A DNA stretch of 64,000 nucleotides from Bacteroides sp. M10 (GCF_014334015.1 NZ_CP060488.1:5972501-6036500); one strand, 5' to 3'. Positions 25,477 to 34,918 are shown, numbered from the stretch's first letter. Numbers and translations: made by a program. Notes: generated by a model not told the origin, from the letters alone.

Positions 25477-26730
25477 TTATTCTTCGCGCAACGCCTCGGC
25501 AGGGTGTATGCGAATTGCCTGACGAGCAGGGAACCAAATGCCTATGAGAATCATTAAAGTCATCAAGAAATAGGTAATGGCAAATGTGATAAGAAAACGT
25601 ACCACTCCCCATTCCAAATACCCTTCCGTCAAATCCAGGTAGCCGATATTATAGCATAGCACAGCAGCAGGCAAAGCGGCCAACGTCAACAGTAATAATC
25701 CTTCTTTATTCAGCCGTTGCCAAAGCTGCATCCGGCTGGACCCAACTGCTATACGAAGCGCTGATTCAGCACGACGGTGCTGTGTACGGAACCAGAATGT
25801 ACCAACAATACCCAACAGGATATTGAGCAGTAAGAATCCCATCATCCAGAAACGTACCTGTACCTGATTGTAACTCCCTTGCTGGAAATCATTGCGTATA
25901 TCTTCGTAATCATGCACTTTCAGAATGAATAGATTACCGACACTCAACTGACTGGCGGATAATTTCATCAAACGTTCCGGAAAGTCTGTGGAAGTTCCCG
26001 GTTTCACCCGCAAACAAACTTCCACATTGGAAGGATAAAACTCATCATCAAGTTCGGCCATTTCTTTTTCTGTAATGGCAACAGCTACATACCGGTCGCT
26101 ATAATTAGCCCAGAAATCATTGTAACGCACTTTTGCCGATACACCTCCTATCTTGTACACTTCTGTAGAATCATCCACACTTACCAGATTCTTACCCAGT
26201 AGTGTACGGTCTCCTTTATAATCAGGCCGCCAGAAGTTTTCACCCACTACGACATTACCATTCTTCAAAGCCTGTACCAATGGTTCATATCCACGTCCAT
26301 CGGCACTCTGATAACGGAATACCTGAAAGAAGTCAGGAGTCATCGCACGGTTCAGCGGATTACTAACCAGTGTGTCAAGGCGCACCATCATGCCGGAATT
26401 ACTACCAATATAGGGACGTGCATTATTGGATATGGAAACAGCTTCCACCTCCGGCAACCGACGGAGACGATTGGCTAATTCGGTGATATCCTGTCCCAGC
26501 GTGGTATTCTTTTGTTCTTTCGAAAGATACGAATCGCTCTTGTTGTTTTTCAGACTAAGTTCCAGATAGTAAGTATCAGTTATATCAAATCCTACCGGTT
26601 CGTAATATGTACGAGCCGTCACATACGTCCAGTCGACCACATACCACAGGACCACAAAAACAATTAATAGCTCCGACCATAACCATCCGTTTGACCGGCG
26701 TTCATTCCATATTTGTTTTAATAGTTGCAT
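25477..26730 (-). CDS. FtsX/MacB-type ABC permease, B2
   Basis: The 417-residue protein has an N-terminal membrane helix (WLWSELLIVFVVLWYVVDWT), a large periplasmic MacB_PCD-type domain, and three C-terminal membrane helices with the FtsX signature (FRTQHRRAESALRIAVGSSR) and the ending IRIHPAEALREE. Permeases of this family couple ATP hydrolysis to mechanical transport through the periplasm rather than moving substrate through the inner membrane. It is the second copy of the B-type permease (compare 28086-29354) and closes the operon. Confidence 0.88.
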   Translation of the reverse strand: MQLLKQIWNERRSNGWLWSELLIVFVVLWYVVDWTYVTARTYYEPVGFDITDTYYLELSLKNNKSDSYLSKEQKNTTLGQDITELANRLRRLPEVEAVSISNNARPYIGSNSGMMVRLDTLVSNPLNRAMTPDFFQVFRYQSADGRGYEPLVQALKNGNVVVGENFWRPDYKGDRTLLGKNLVSVDDSTEVYKIGGVSAKVRYNDFWANYSDRYVAVAITEKEMAELDDEFYPSNVEVCLRVKPGTSTDFPERLMKLSASQLSVGNLFILKVHDYEDIRNDFQQGSYNQVQVRFWMMGFLLLNILLGIVGTFWFRTQHRRAESALRIAVGSSRMQLWQRLNKEGLLLLTLAALPAAVLCYNIGYLDLTEGYLEWGVVRFLITFAITYFLMTLMILIGIWFPARQAIRIHPAEALREE

Positions 26731-26764
26731 TTTCTTCAGAATTAATAAGTTGAATGTGATTGGA

Positions 26765-28054
26765 TTATCTTTCGTTTATGGCATCCACAATATTGGTGCG
26801 GGTTACTTTCCATGCCGGAATAGCCGCACTTAGCAGATTGAGCAGGAAGCAGGCAAGGAATGCCAACAGGAAGACGACAGGATCGAATAATAAGTCGATA
26901 CACATAGTCTGCAAATCTTCCACGCCATTGGATACGAAATCTACAGAGAACAGCATTCCTCCCAAAAGGAAAGCGGCAACATAACTTAATACCAGTCCGA
27001 GAATACCTCCGAAGAGAGAATAAAGCATATTTTCGGAAAGCACTTGCATCATGAGTTCCCGTCTGGGTGCGCCAAAGGCTTTTCGCACGCCTATTTCAGA
27101 GATACGCTTACGCATACGTGACAAGGTTAACCCGGACAAATTGACGGCAGGGACAAGTAATAAAACAAGCAGCGTCAAGATATATTGCCGGACGGCTTCT
27201 TTCACAGCTGGAGGATTATTGGCGGAATAACGTTGTGCAGCTACAAAATAGGTGTCGGGTTGTCCACGATAAAGCAGGTCAAAGTTGGGATGCCCGGCCA
27301 TGAAAATGGCTCTTAGTCGATCTGCCTCCTGGTGAATCGCCGGAAAATCTTCTTTTGATTTAGCCAGAATATAGACAGCAGTCATTCCCATGATATTTTC
27401 ATCCCCCCAAGTGCTTGTGAAAGCATTTGTCGAACTTAAAGGAATCCAAACCTGTGCATAAGCATAATTTGCTAATTTGGACACCGGGTGCACTACTCCA
27501 CAAATAACATAAGCTGAATGATTCAGAAGAAAAGTTTTCCCAACCACTTCTGATGTGCCGAACAAACGGCGTGCCATGTCTTCGGAGATGACGGCTTTTG
27601 CCGCACCCGCATCAAAATCGGCATTATCATACGGTTTACCGGATATAAAATCAAACTCGAACACTTTCCAGAAAGCATCGTCTGTTTGCAACACACTACA
27701 ACTTTCCATTTCACCAGCCGGTTTGGCTGCCAGCATTGTTTCCCGGAAAGAACTGGTGATAGAAACAACTTCAGGGGTTGTCATTTCTTTAAAACAGGCT
27801 TTCGCTGTATTGTATCCGATAGGGCCGTTACTCTGCCAGTTCACATTGGCTTTGTTCTGAAGTCCGGCATACCGGAAAATGAGCATCCGGTCACGATGGG
27901 TCTCCGGTGCAAAAGGAGCGATTGTTGCACGTAAAGTGATGACAATTACCATAATCATAGCAATAGCCAAAGCTGTACCTATAATGGAAATAGAAGAAAG
28001 CAGTTTATTTTCCCTCAACAGATGGAATGCTTGTTTAAAGTAGAGTTTTATCAT
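26765..28054 (-). CDS. FtsX/MacB-type ABC permease, A2
   Basis: The 429-residue protein has the same four-helix plus periplasmic domain layout as MacB permease parts without the ATPase. It carries RMRKRISEIGVRKAFGAPRR and ends TNIVDAINER. The start at 28054 was chosen by alignment to the A1 paralogue (KQYIKQALYQLKENRL versus KLYFKQAFHLLRENKL); upstream in-frame ATGs at 28060 and 28093 exist, and the last overlaps the previous stop. Both A-type copies pair with a B-type copy, suggesting a heteromeric permease. Confidence 0.88.
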   Translation of the reverse strand: MIKLYFKQAFHLLRENKLLSSISIIGTALAIAMIMVIVITLRATIAPFAPETHRDRMLIFRYAGLQNKANVNWQSNGPIGYNTAKACFKEMTTPEVVSITSSFRETMLAAKPAGEMESCSVLQTDDAFWKVFEFDFISGKPYDNADFDAGAAKAVISEDMARRLFGTSEVVGKTFLLNHSAYVICGVVHPVSKLANYAYAQVWIPLSSTNAFTSTWGDENIMGMTAVYILAKSKEDFPAIHQEADRLRAIFMAGHPNFDLLYRGQPDTYFVAAQRYSANNPPAVKEAVRQYILTLLVLLLVPAVNLSGLTLSRMRKRISEIGVRKAFGAPRRELMMQVLSENMLYSLFGGILGLVLSYVAAFLLGGMLFSVDFVSNGVEDLQTMCIDLLFDPVVFLLAFLACFLLNLLSAAIPAWKVTRTNIVDAINER

Positions 28055-28085
28055 TATCATTTCAGTATAAAGTTCAGTATATTTC

Positions 28086-29354
28086 TTACTCATCTCTTAG
28101 TGCTTCGGCCGGTTGCACTTTCATTGATTGCAGAGCCGGATACAACACGCCAAGAATAATCATTATCGCCATCAAGAGATATGTCAGTAAAATGGCTATC
28201 AGGAAACGGGGTACTGTAAATGCCATTTGTGATATATCCACCAGTTCAGTATATCCAATATTGAATGCAATCAATACGGCAGGAAGAGCTGACATGCTTA
28301 ACAGTAACAAACCTTCCGTAATCAAACGATAGAATATGTTTTTCCGGTTAGCTCCCATCGCCATGCGTAAAGCGACTTCTCCCCGGCGTTGCTGGGTACG
28401 GAACCAGAAAGTGCCGATCACTCCCAGAAAGATATTCAACAACAGGAAAAAGAGAATACAGAACTGGGTACGCAATTCATTATCATTGTCTATCTCACTG
28501 GCTGTCCGGACTTTGCTTAATGGAGTGACATCAAGTATATAAATATTCCCTACCTGATAGATACGGTCGGCATCATTCATAAGACGTTCCACAAAGCCAT
28601 CGTCTACACCTTCGCGAACACGCAGGCTTAATTCGAGATAGGCTACGTTTTCGACTGTTTCCATTTGTTCGTCAGAAAGGTAAGTGCCGATATAGGTTCC
28701 GGTAAAAGGTTTTCCGGCAATGTTATAATGATCGTAGCGAACGGGCTCCGTTAAAGCTGCAATACGAAGGTTGGTATCACTCATGCGAACTTCTTTACCC
28801 AAAAGGTCTTTTCCGTGGAAAGTGGCATCCGGATAATAGTCTGCAACATCGACAGGAACGATTATTGTATTTTTCTCCAGAGCTTTCACCAGACTTTCAT
28901 GACCGGAACCATCGATATTCCGGAAACGAAACACCTTATAATATTCAGGAGTGGTCCAACGATCCATCGTACTTATCCAAACCGTGTCGTTATCCGGGAA
29001 ACGGAAACTCGTTGCACTGCATCCATCATTATATGGAATACTGTTTTGAGAGATACAAACAGATTCAACTTCCGGATGACGGGACAAACGTCCAGCTATT
29101 TCCCTAAAAGCAGTCATATCATCTTTAACAGTCAGATCCGAATTGAAATCGGTAGACTTATCGGTAAGACGGTTCATACGTAATACATACGTATTTTCTA
29201 TATTAAAGCCCATTGGCTGATAATAGATATGCAAAGTGACATAAACCAAATCAACGATATACCACAATACGACAAACACCAACAATAGCTCAATCCATAG
29301 AAAAGCATTGCTCCGGCGCTCATTATATATTTGTTTCAATAACTGTTTCATCAT
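28086..29354 (-). CDS. FtsX/MacB-type ABC permease, B1
   Basis: The 422-residue protein resembles B2 throughout (QIYNERRSNAFLWIELLLVF versus QIWNERRSNGWLWSELLIVF; both end PAEALR-D/E-E). It has one N-terminal helix, the periplasmic domain, and three C-terminal helices with TQQRRGEVALRMAMGANRKN. It begins one base after the A1 stop, so translation is coupled. Confidence 0.88.
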   Translation of the reverse strand: MMKQLLKQIYNERRSNAFLWIELLLVFVVLWYIVDLVYVTLHIYYQPMGFNIENTYVLRMNRLTDKSTDFNSDLTVKDDMTAFREIAGRLSRHPEVESVCISQNSIPYNDGCSATSFRFPDNDTVWISTMDRWTTPEYYKVFRFRNIDGSGHESLVKALEKNTIIVPVDVADYYPDATFHGKDLLGKEVRMSDTNLRIAALTEPVRYDHYNIAGKPFTGTYIGTYLSDEQMETVENVAYLELSLRVREGVDDGFVERLMNDADRIYQVGNIYILDVTPLSKVRTASEIDNDNELRTQFCILFFLLLNIFLGVIGTFWFRTQQRRGEVALRMAMGANRKNIFYRLITEGLLLLSMSALPAVLIAFNIGYTELVDISQMAFTVPRFLIAILLTYLLMAIMIILGVLYPALQSMKVQPAEALRDE

Positions 29355-29355
29355 T

Positions 29356-30633
29356 TTATCTTTGGTTTATTGCATCTACAATGTTCATTCTCGATACTCT
29401 CCAAGCCGGAATTCCGGCACTTAATAGATTTAATAACAGGCAGAAACAGAATGCAACGAGGAACGTCAACGGACTGAACAACATATCAGTAGAAAGAGAA
29501 GTTTCCCCGGCAAGACCTGCATTCTCACTGTTACCAAAAAGGAATGAGTTTAACAGGAAAGTAGCTGAATAGCTCAATATCAGTCCCAATACTCCCGCAA
29601 GCAGTGTCAATATCAGATTCTCCCAGAATACCTGTCGCAACAATTCGTTGGCAGTAGCACCGAATGCTTTCCGGACACCGATTTCCGTCATACGCTTCCG
29701 CATGCGGGATAAAGTCATACTACTTAGGTTGATAGCTGGAACCAAGAGGAGAATCACAATGATAAGAATGAATCGCCTGACAATGTGTTTCATATCCAAG
29801 TCTGTCCCCCAATGGCGGTAAAGGTAGGCAAATTGAGTATCCGGCTGACCACGATAAATCAATTCCATATCCTTCAGCTTACTATTGTAGACCTGACGAT
29901 ATTTTTCGACTTCAGCACGAATAGCCGGAAAATCGTCAGACGAACGTGCAAGGATGACCGCCCGCATAGGCCCCATCAGATTTTCTCTCCACGAGAAAGA
30001 AGCCAAATCTGTCGATGTATAGGGAATCCAGACCTGTGCATAAGAAGCTGTCGCCAACTTTGATACGTCTTTCACTACTCCTGTAATGGTATAATCCGCT
30101 TTATTTAATTGGATGGTACGCCCTACCACGTCAGTTGTACCGAACAGGCGGCGTGCCACACTGGCAGAAACCACTGCCTTGGACAGCCCACTCTCAAAAT
30201 CGGCTTTCGTATATGGTTTGCCACACAAGAATTCAAAGCAAAAGACTTGCCAGAACGCTTCATCCGTTTCCATTTCATCTACACTCATCCTGCCCCCTCC
30301 GGGAAGAGAAGCACGCATCTTATTATTAACGGAAGTAATGGTAACCGCTTCAGGTATTGTCAACGTCTTAAAGCATTCACGGGCAGTCGTGACGGACATC
30401 TGGCTGCTGGCAGCATTATTGTGTTGCTCTTTATGCCGGGACGTCATTGCCTTGACATACAATGATCGTGAACGGTTAACTTCCGGCACGCAGTCTTTTA
30501 TCCGTATCTGCAATGTCAGCACGATCACCATTATCATGCAAATAGCCAAAGCTGTACCTACCATACAGACAATACTAATAAGCCGGTTCTCCTTCAACTG
30601 GTAAAGAGCTTGCTTTATGTATTGCTTCCACAT
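29356..30633 (-). CDS. FtsX/MacB-type ABC permease, A1
   Basis: The 425-residue protein is the first of four consecutive permeases. It has a membrane helix at about 17-38 (ISIVCMVGTALAICMIMVIV), a MacB_PCD-like periplasmic domain, RMRKRMTEIGVRKAFGATAN and two further membrane helices, ending RMNIVDAINQR. It follows the DUF2807 gene with 56 bp between them. It has no ATPase domain, so it must use the separately encoded ATPase at 31384-32049. Confidence 0.88.
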   Translation of the reverse strand: MWKQYIKQALYQLKENRLISIVCMVGTALAICMIMVIVLTLQIRIKDCVPEVNRSRSLYVKAMTSRHKEQHNNAASSQMSVTTARECFKTLTIPEAVTITSVNNKMRASLPGGGRMSVDEMETDEAFWQVFCFEFLCGKPYTKADFESGLSKAVVSASVARRLFGTTDVVGRTIQLNKADYTITGVVKDVSKLATASYAQVWIPYTSTDLASFSWRENLMGPMRAVILARSSDDFPAIRAEVEKYRQVYNSKLKDMELIYRGQPDTQFAYLYRHWGTDLDMKHIVRRFILIIVILLLVPAINLSSMTLSRMRKRMTEIGVRKAFGATANELLRQVFWENLILTLLAGVLGLILSYSATFLLNSFLFGNSENAGLAGETSLSTDMLFSPLTFLVAFCFCLLLNLLSAGIPAWRVSRMNIVDAINQR

Positions 30634-30689
30634 CTTCTTATTCTTTTTTTGATTTGATTCTACAGGAGTTCACAGAAGAATGTTCTACA

Positions 30690-31316
30690 TTAGAAATTCC
30701 AACCTTTCTTTGTTACGTCTTTACACTTCAGGTTTTTGGAGTTGATTTTACCAACGCCATCCCGCTTAAAGAAAGCTGCATCCGCTTTACCGGATACAGT
30801 GATATTTCCTACTCCATCCACTTTAGCTTTGATAGTGCTGCAATCAACATTCAACTTCATATTGCCTACTCCGTCAACATCTAGTTTCAATTCATCGCAA
30901 TATAAACTTTTCACGTTGCAGTTGCCTACTCCATCAAGTTCGAAAGCTATATTTTTAAGTTTTAGTTCTTCTTTTGCATCGAAGTTTCCTACTCCGTCTA
31001 TTTTCACTTTACTCAAATCAGGAGCAGTGATATAGAAAGTCAGATTCTTGACATTCTTGGCATTTTTATCTTTATAAGAGATAACCAGAGTTTCATTTTT
31101 CACTGTCACCCTTGTTTTCTCTACAAATTCAGAAGGACCTTCCAGACGGCAGGAGCATCCTGCCGATTGAGTAAATATAATATTCCCGACAGATTGCAGG
31201 TTTATGGCAGAAAACTCGTCCACATTATAATCTTTACTCACATTTTGTGCCGATAGCGAACAGAAAGCAACACTTAACAGGACAGCTATCGCAACGATAA
31301 AAATATTCTTTGTCAT
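30690..31316 (-). CDS. DUF2807 (GIN-domain) exported protein with DGVGN repeats
   Basis: The 208-residue protein has a signal peptide (MTKNIFIVAIAVLLSVAFCS) and a single DUF2807 auto-transporter-adhesin-head-like beta-helix. The repeat DGVGN or VDGVGN appears five times at about 20-residue spacing, with a related DGVGK at the end, consistent with turns of a right-handed parallel beta-helix. It lies between the ATPase and the first permease, so it may work at the cell surface or in the periplasm together with the exporter. The role is unknown. Confidence 0.85.
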   Translation of the reverse strand: MTKNIFIVAIAVLLSVAFCSLSAQNVSKDYNVDEFSAINLQSVGNIIFTQSAGCSCRLEGPSEFVEKTRVTVKNETLVISYKDKNAKNVKNLTFYITAPDLSKVKIDGVGNFDAKEELKLKNIAFELDGVGNCNVKSLYCDELKLDVDGVGNMKLNVDCSTIKAKVDGVGNITVSGKADAAFFKRDGVGKINSKNLKCKDVTKKGWNF

Positions 31317-31383
31317 GGTGATTTTTAATTTAGAGATACATTAATCAATTTTTCCATTTAGTTCTAATCGTAAGAGGCCGCTT

Positions 31384-32049
31384 CTATTGTACCTGGCGTC
31401 CATCGAAGAAACGAATAGTGCGCGAAGTCTGCTTCGCCTGTTCTTCATTATGAGTAACCATCACGATAGTACGTCCGTCTTCCTTATTCAACCGATGAAG
31501 CAGTTCCATTACTTCAGCTCCCATCTTTGAATCCAGGTTACCGGTCGGCTCATCGGCAAGAATTATTTCGGGATTACCGATAATGGCACGGGCGATAGCT
31601 ACACGCTGGCACTGACCACCGGAAAGTTGTGTAGGAAAATGATTCATGCGATGACTTAACCCTACTTTCTCCAATACTTCTTGTGCCAACCGTTTTCGTT
31701 CACTGCCAGCCATGCGTCGATAAAGCAAGGGGAGCTCTACATTATCCATCACATTCAACGAATTAATCAAATGAAAAGACTGAAATACAAAACCGAGCGT
31801 TTTATTACGAAAAACCGCCAGTTCCTTGTCTTTCATTCCTTCGGTACGTATTCCGTTGATTTCCACCATTCCCATTGTAGGTGCATCAAGCAATCCCATT
31901 ATGTTCAGCAGGGTGGATTTTCCGCATCCGGAAGGTCCCATTATACTTAGAAATTCTCCACGTTCTACCGTAAGATTCACATTCTCCAATGCTACCGTCT
32001 CAATCTCGTCCGTACGATAAATCTTAGAAAGAGAGTTCAATGTTATCAT
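31384..32049 (-). CDS. MacB/LolD-type ABC transporter ATPase
   Basis: The 221-residue protein is a stand-alone ATPase with Walker A GPSGCGKST, Q-loop FVFQSFHL, signature LSGGQCQRVAIARAI, Walker B IILADEPTGNLDS and switch His in VTHNEEQA. It belongs to the LolD/MacB/FtsE group that powers FtsX-type permeases. It probably drives all four permeases in this operon, as no second ATPase is encoded nearby. It lies 17 bp downstream of the MacA-like adaptor gene. Confidence 0.92.
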   Translation of the reverse strand: MITLNSLSKIYRTDEIETVALENVNLTVERGEFLSIMGPSGCGKSTLLNIMGLLDAPTMGMVEINGIRTEGMKDKELAVFRNKTLGFVFQSFHLINSLNVMDNVELPLLYRRMAGSERKRLAQEVLEKVGLSHRMNHFPTQLSGGQCQRVAIARAIIGNPEIILADEPTGNLDSKMGAEVMELLHRLNKEDGRTIVMVTHNEEQAKQTSRTIRFFDGRQVQ

Positions 32050-32066
32050 AACTTCTAGTATTTAGT

Positions 32067-33314
32067 TTATTTAATTTTCAACTTATTCTTGTTCTTATAA
32101 GCACTCATATCGCTTACCACTACCTTATCACCCGGTTGTAATCCACTCAACACTTCTACATATTCAAAATTAGAATCGCCCAACTGTATTTTACGTTTCA
32201 CCAGTTCGTCATCAGAGTTGCAGACAAAAAGTTCATATTCACCGCGTCCCACATAGAAAGAGCCATTGGCTACGCGCATCACATCTTCCTTCACAGCATT
32301 CATCACATAAACATCCGTCTTTAGTCCGGAACGCAAGCGGTGGTGATTATCTTCTTTCAACTGAACTGTAAATGATATCACACCATTCTTGGATAGCGGT
32401 GTAACGCTACTAACTGTTCCTTCCAGTTTGTCGCTTCCTATCTTAACGATTGCTTTTCCTCCGGCTGCCACACGGTCGCCGTACGTATCTGCAATCTCGC
32501 CTTCCACCTTAAAATGGCTTAAATCAGAAATGATAGCTACCTGTCCGCCTTCGGAAATTTGTGCACCGATCTGATTATTAATATAGGTAAGAATAGCTTT
32601 ACGCGGAGAACGGATTTGCGCATCCTCCAACGTACGTTTCTTTTCGGAAAGGCTCTTGCGGAAGATATTAAAATCAAGCTCCTGAACTTTCAGTTCGGCA
32701 GCAGCTACTTCCTTCTCATTTTTATATTGTTGCTGAAGTTGTTCGTACTCTAATTGAGCCACATTATAGCTCAATTCAGCCTGGCGTACCTTATCCGTTG
32801 TTCCTGCACCGAGACTGTCCAAATAGTGTTCATTTCTCAACTCCACTTTCATACGACTCAATTTCATTGCCGAAACTTTAATCTGCATTGCCATATCGGA
32901 AAGTTTCGTCTGATTATTGACGCGAAGCTGATCGAGCTTATACTGGCGCATTTGTTCCTCGTCCAGCAACTTCTTATATTCAATTTCCGTACTCTGAAGG
33001 TCCAGTTTCAGAATCGGAGTACCTACGTCTACGCTATCTCCCCCTTTTTTATAGACTTCAATAATACGACTGTTGATCGGAGAATTGATAATTTCTTCAA
33101 AGGCAGGGACCACCTTACCGGAAGCACTGACACTTACCTCAATCACTCCTTTATCGACTGTGGAAAAGACAAGATCCTTTGCCTCCACTCCTGCCCTTAA
33201 CACAGATATAAGTACACCGATGGCAATCATACTTGCCACTCCAATGGATGAATAACGAATTATCTTCTTATTACGTTCTTTTTGACGTACCTCTTTAGGA
33301 ATTTCTCTGTCCAT
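32067..33314 (-). CDS. MacA-like periplasmic adaptor (HlyD family)
   Basis: The 415-residue protein has an N-terminal membrane anchor (about 26-45; IGVASMIAIGVLISVL), a split biotinyl-lipoyl-like domain (VSVSASGKVVPAFEEIINSP), a long coiled-coil hairpin (about residues 105-230), and beta-barrel and membrane-proximal domains (IADTYGDRVAAGGKAIVKIG; LSGLQPGDKVVVSDM). It links the inner-membrane ATPase/permeases to a TolC channel. It is the first gene of the export operon and follows a sigma54-like promoter and activator-like dyad. Confidence 0.9.
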   Translation of the reverse strand: MDREIPKEVRQKERNKKIIRYSSIGVASMIAIGVLISVLRAGVEAKDLVFSTVDKGVIEVSVSASGKVVPAFEEIINSPINSRIIEVYKKGGDSVDVGTPILKLDLQSTEIEYKKLLDEEQMRQYKLDQLRVNNQTKLSDMAMQIKVSAMKLSRMKVELRNEHYLDSLGAGTTDKVRQAELSYNVAQLEYEQLQQQYKNEKEVAAAELKVQELDFNIFRKSLSEKKRTLEDAQIRSPRKAILTYINNQIGAQISEGGQVAIISDLSHFKVEGEIADTYGDRVAAGGKAIVKIGSDKLEGTVSSVTPLSKNGVISFTVQLKEDNHHRLRSGLKTDVYVMNAVKEDVMRVANGSFYVGRGEYELFVCNSDDELVKRKIQLGDSNFEYVEVLSGLQPGDKVVVSDMSAYKNKNKLKIK

Positions 33315-33360
33315 ATCCGCTCATTTACTATTTTATGATGTATCAATTCGGTACTTCATA

Positions 33361-33376
33361 TACCAAATCTGTGCCA
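33361..33376 (-). promoter_or_regulatory. Sigma54-like -24/-12 element of macA
   Basis: On the minus strand the 16 bases read TGGCAC-AGATT-TGGTA. The TGGCAC half is perfect; the -12 half matches only at the G and is weak. The ATG lies 47 bp downstream. Confidence 0.5.
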
Positions 33377-33418
33377 AAACCGTAAATGGCTGATAAATAG
33401 AAGATAACAAAAAACAAA

Positions 33419-33440
33419 GGGTGTCCGATATCGGACACCC
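33419..33440. promoter_or_regulatory. Perfect 22-bp palindrome upstream of macA
   Basis: The arms GGGTGTCCGAT and ATCGGACACCC form a perfect palindrome. Its core GTGTCC-N6-GGACAC (33421-33438) sits exactly 45 bp upstream of the -24/-12 element, matching the tolC layout, so it is a candidate binding site for the NtrC-type regulator. On the minus strand it is followed by TTTGTTTTTT, so it could also, or instead, act as the terminator of the ndh gene ending at 33496. Confidence 0.65.
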
Positions 33441-33495
33441 TGTACGAATTTACCGTTCAGAATAGAATCTATCATCCTGCCAGCAGGAAACCTGT

Positions 33496-34872
33496 CTATT
33501 TGGATGATGACGTAGTAGAGGGGTTCTTTTCCTCTTGTATCAGTTCTTTCCCCCAATGGGTAGTCTCCTCCACCTTTTCACGATCACGAATCTCTTTTGC
33601 TTTACGGGCATAGACAATCATACGCATAGACTGATCGTAAGTGAAATAATTCCATACCCAATTCAAGAGTACAATGACCTTATTACGCACCCCAAGAATA
33701 GAGCGCAGATGAACAACCAGCCACATCACCCAGGCAAACCATCCCTGCATTTTTACTTTACTAAACTCTGCCACGGCACGATTACGACCTACAGTCGCCA
33801 TCGAACCCAGATTACGGTAATGGAAAGGTTTCATCTCCCGTCCTTTCTCCATACGTATCAGATTCTTTGCCAGCAATTCTCCTTGCTGGATAGCCACTTG
33901 TGCCAATTGAGGATGTCCGTTCGGGTAATCTTCATCAGCAACCTGAATACATTGGTCACCAATAGCAAACACATTACTCATTCCCTCTACACGATTGAAC
34001 GAATCGACCTTAATACGTCCACCACGTCCTATCAACGAAGGATCCATGTTGCCGATAGTCACTCCGGTAACACCGCTCACCCAAATAAAAGTACGCGTAG
34101 CAATCTCCGTACCATCTTCAAGTACCACTTTATGGTCACGATAATCCACAACACGTTTATTCAACAGGATATTTACCCCCATTTCACGGAGAAACTGTTC
34201 AGCATGAGCGGAAGAATCTTCCGACATTCCGGCAAGCAATCGCGGCCCGGCCTCAATCAGATATATATGCATCAAGCTACTCGGCATATCAGGATAATCT
34301 TTTGGCAGGACAAATTTCTTCATTTCGGAAAGTATTCCGGCTACCTCTATTCCGGTTGCTCCACCTCCTACAATGACGATATTCATCAACTCTTGTTGTT
34401 CCTGTTTGGTTGAGCAAGTTAAGGCACGTTCCAGATTGGCAAGAAGAGCATTTCTCAATCCCATTGCTTCCGAAACATTTTTCATCGGCATGGCTTCTTC
34501 TTCAATATGTTTATTACCGAAAAAGTTGGTTGTAGTTCCTGCGGCCAACACCAGATAATCATATTCTGCTTTTCCGATGGAAGTCTGTATCATATTCTTT
34601 TCCGGGAAAATGGCACGTACTTCCGCCATACGGAAATAGAAATCTTTCCGGCGCTGGAATATTTTACGAAAAGGGAAAGAGATGGAAGTCGGTTCCATAC
34701 CGGCCGAAGCCACCTGATAAATCAAAGGGGGAAACTGATGATAGTTGTTTTTATCTATCAATACGACTTGAAAGCCTGACTTTTTCAGCTTGTTAGCCAA
34801 TTTTAAGCCACCGAAACCACCGCCTACTATAACGACACGTTTCTTATTACTTTTTGCAATGTTAAGACTCAT
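33496..34872 (-). CDS. ndh: Type II NADH dehydrogenase (NDH-2)
   Basis: The 458-residue flavoprotein has two dinucleotide-binding folds: FAD (VVIVGGGFGGLKLANKL) and NADH (IVIVGGGATGIEVAGILSEM). The VFAIGDQCIQV segment and a C-terminal hydrophobic/amphipathic region around WFAWVMWLVVHLRSILGVRN fit membrane attachment. It oxidises NADH and passes electrons to the quinone pool without pumping protons. The start at 34872 (MSLNIAKSNKK) was preferred over the in-frame ATG at 34917, whose 15 extra residues do not fit the family. Confidence 0.88.
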   Translation of the reverse strand: MSLNIAKSNKKRVVIVGGGFGGLKLANKLKKSGFQVVLIDKNNYHQFPPLIYQVASAGMEPTSISFPFRKIFQRRKDFYFRMAEVRAIFPEKNMIQTSIGKAEYDYLVLAAGTTTNFFGNKHIEEEAMPMKNVSEAMGLRNALLANLERALTCSTKQEQQELMNIVIVGGGATGIEVAGILSEMKKFVLPKDYPDMPSSLMHIYLIEAGPRLLAGMSEDSSAHAEQFLREMGVNILLNKRVVDYRDHKVVLEDGTEIATRTFIWVSGVTGVTIGNMDPSLIGRGGRIKVDSFNRVEGMSNVFAIGDQCIQVADEDYPNGHPQLAQVAIQQGELLAKNLIRMEKGREMKPFHYRNLGSMATVGRNRAVAEFSKVKMQGWFAWVMWLVVHLRSILGVRNKVIVLLNWVWNYFTYDQSMRMIVYARKAKEIRDREKVEETTHWGKELIQEEKNPSTTSSSK

Positions 34873-34918
34873 ATTATAATCATGTTTTATCAAGATAATA
34901 ACACATAAATGAGTCATT

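Noticed and set aside
33419..33440. Palindrome read only as the ndh terminator
   Set aside because: It can form a stem with a T-rich tail, but the same core recurs before tolC at the same 45-bp distance from a TGGCAC element, which a terminator alone does not explain. The terminator role is kept as an alternative.
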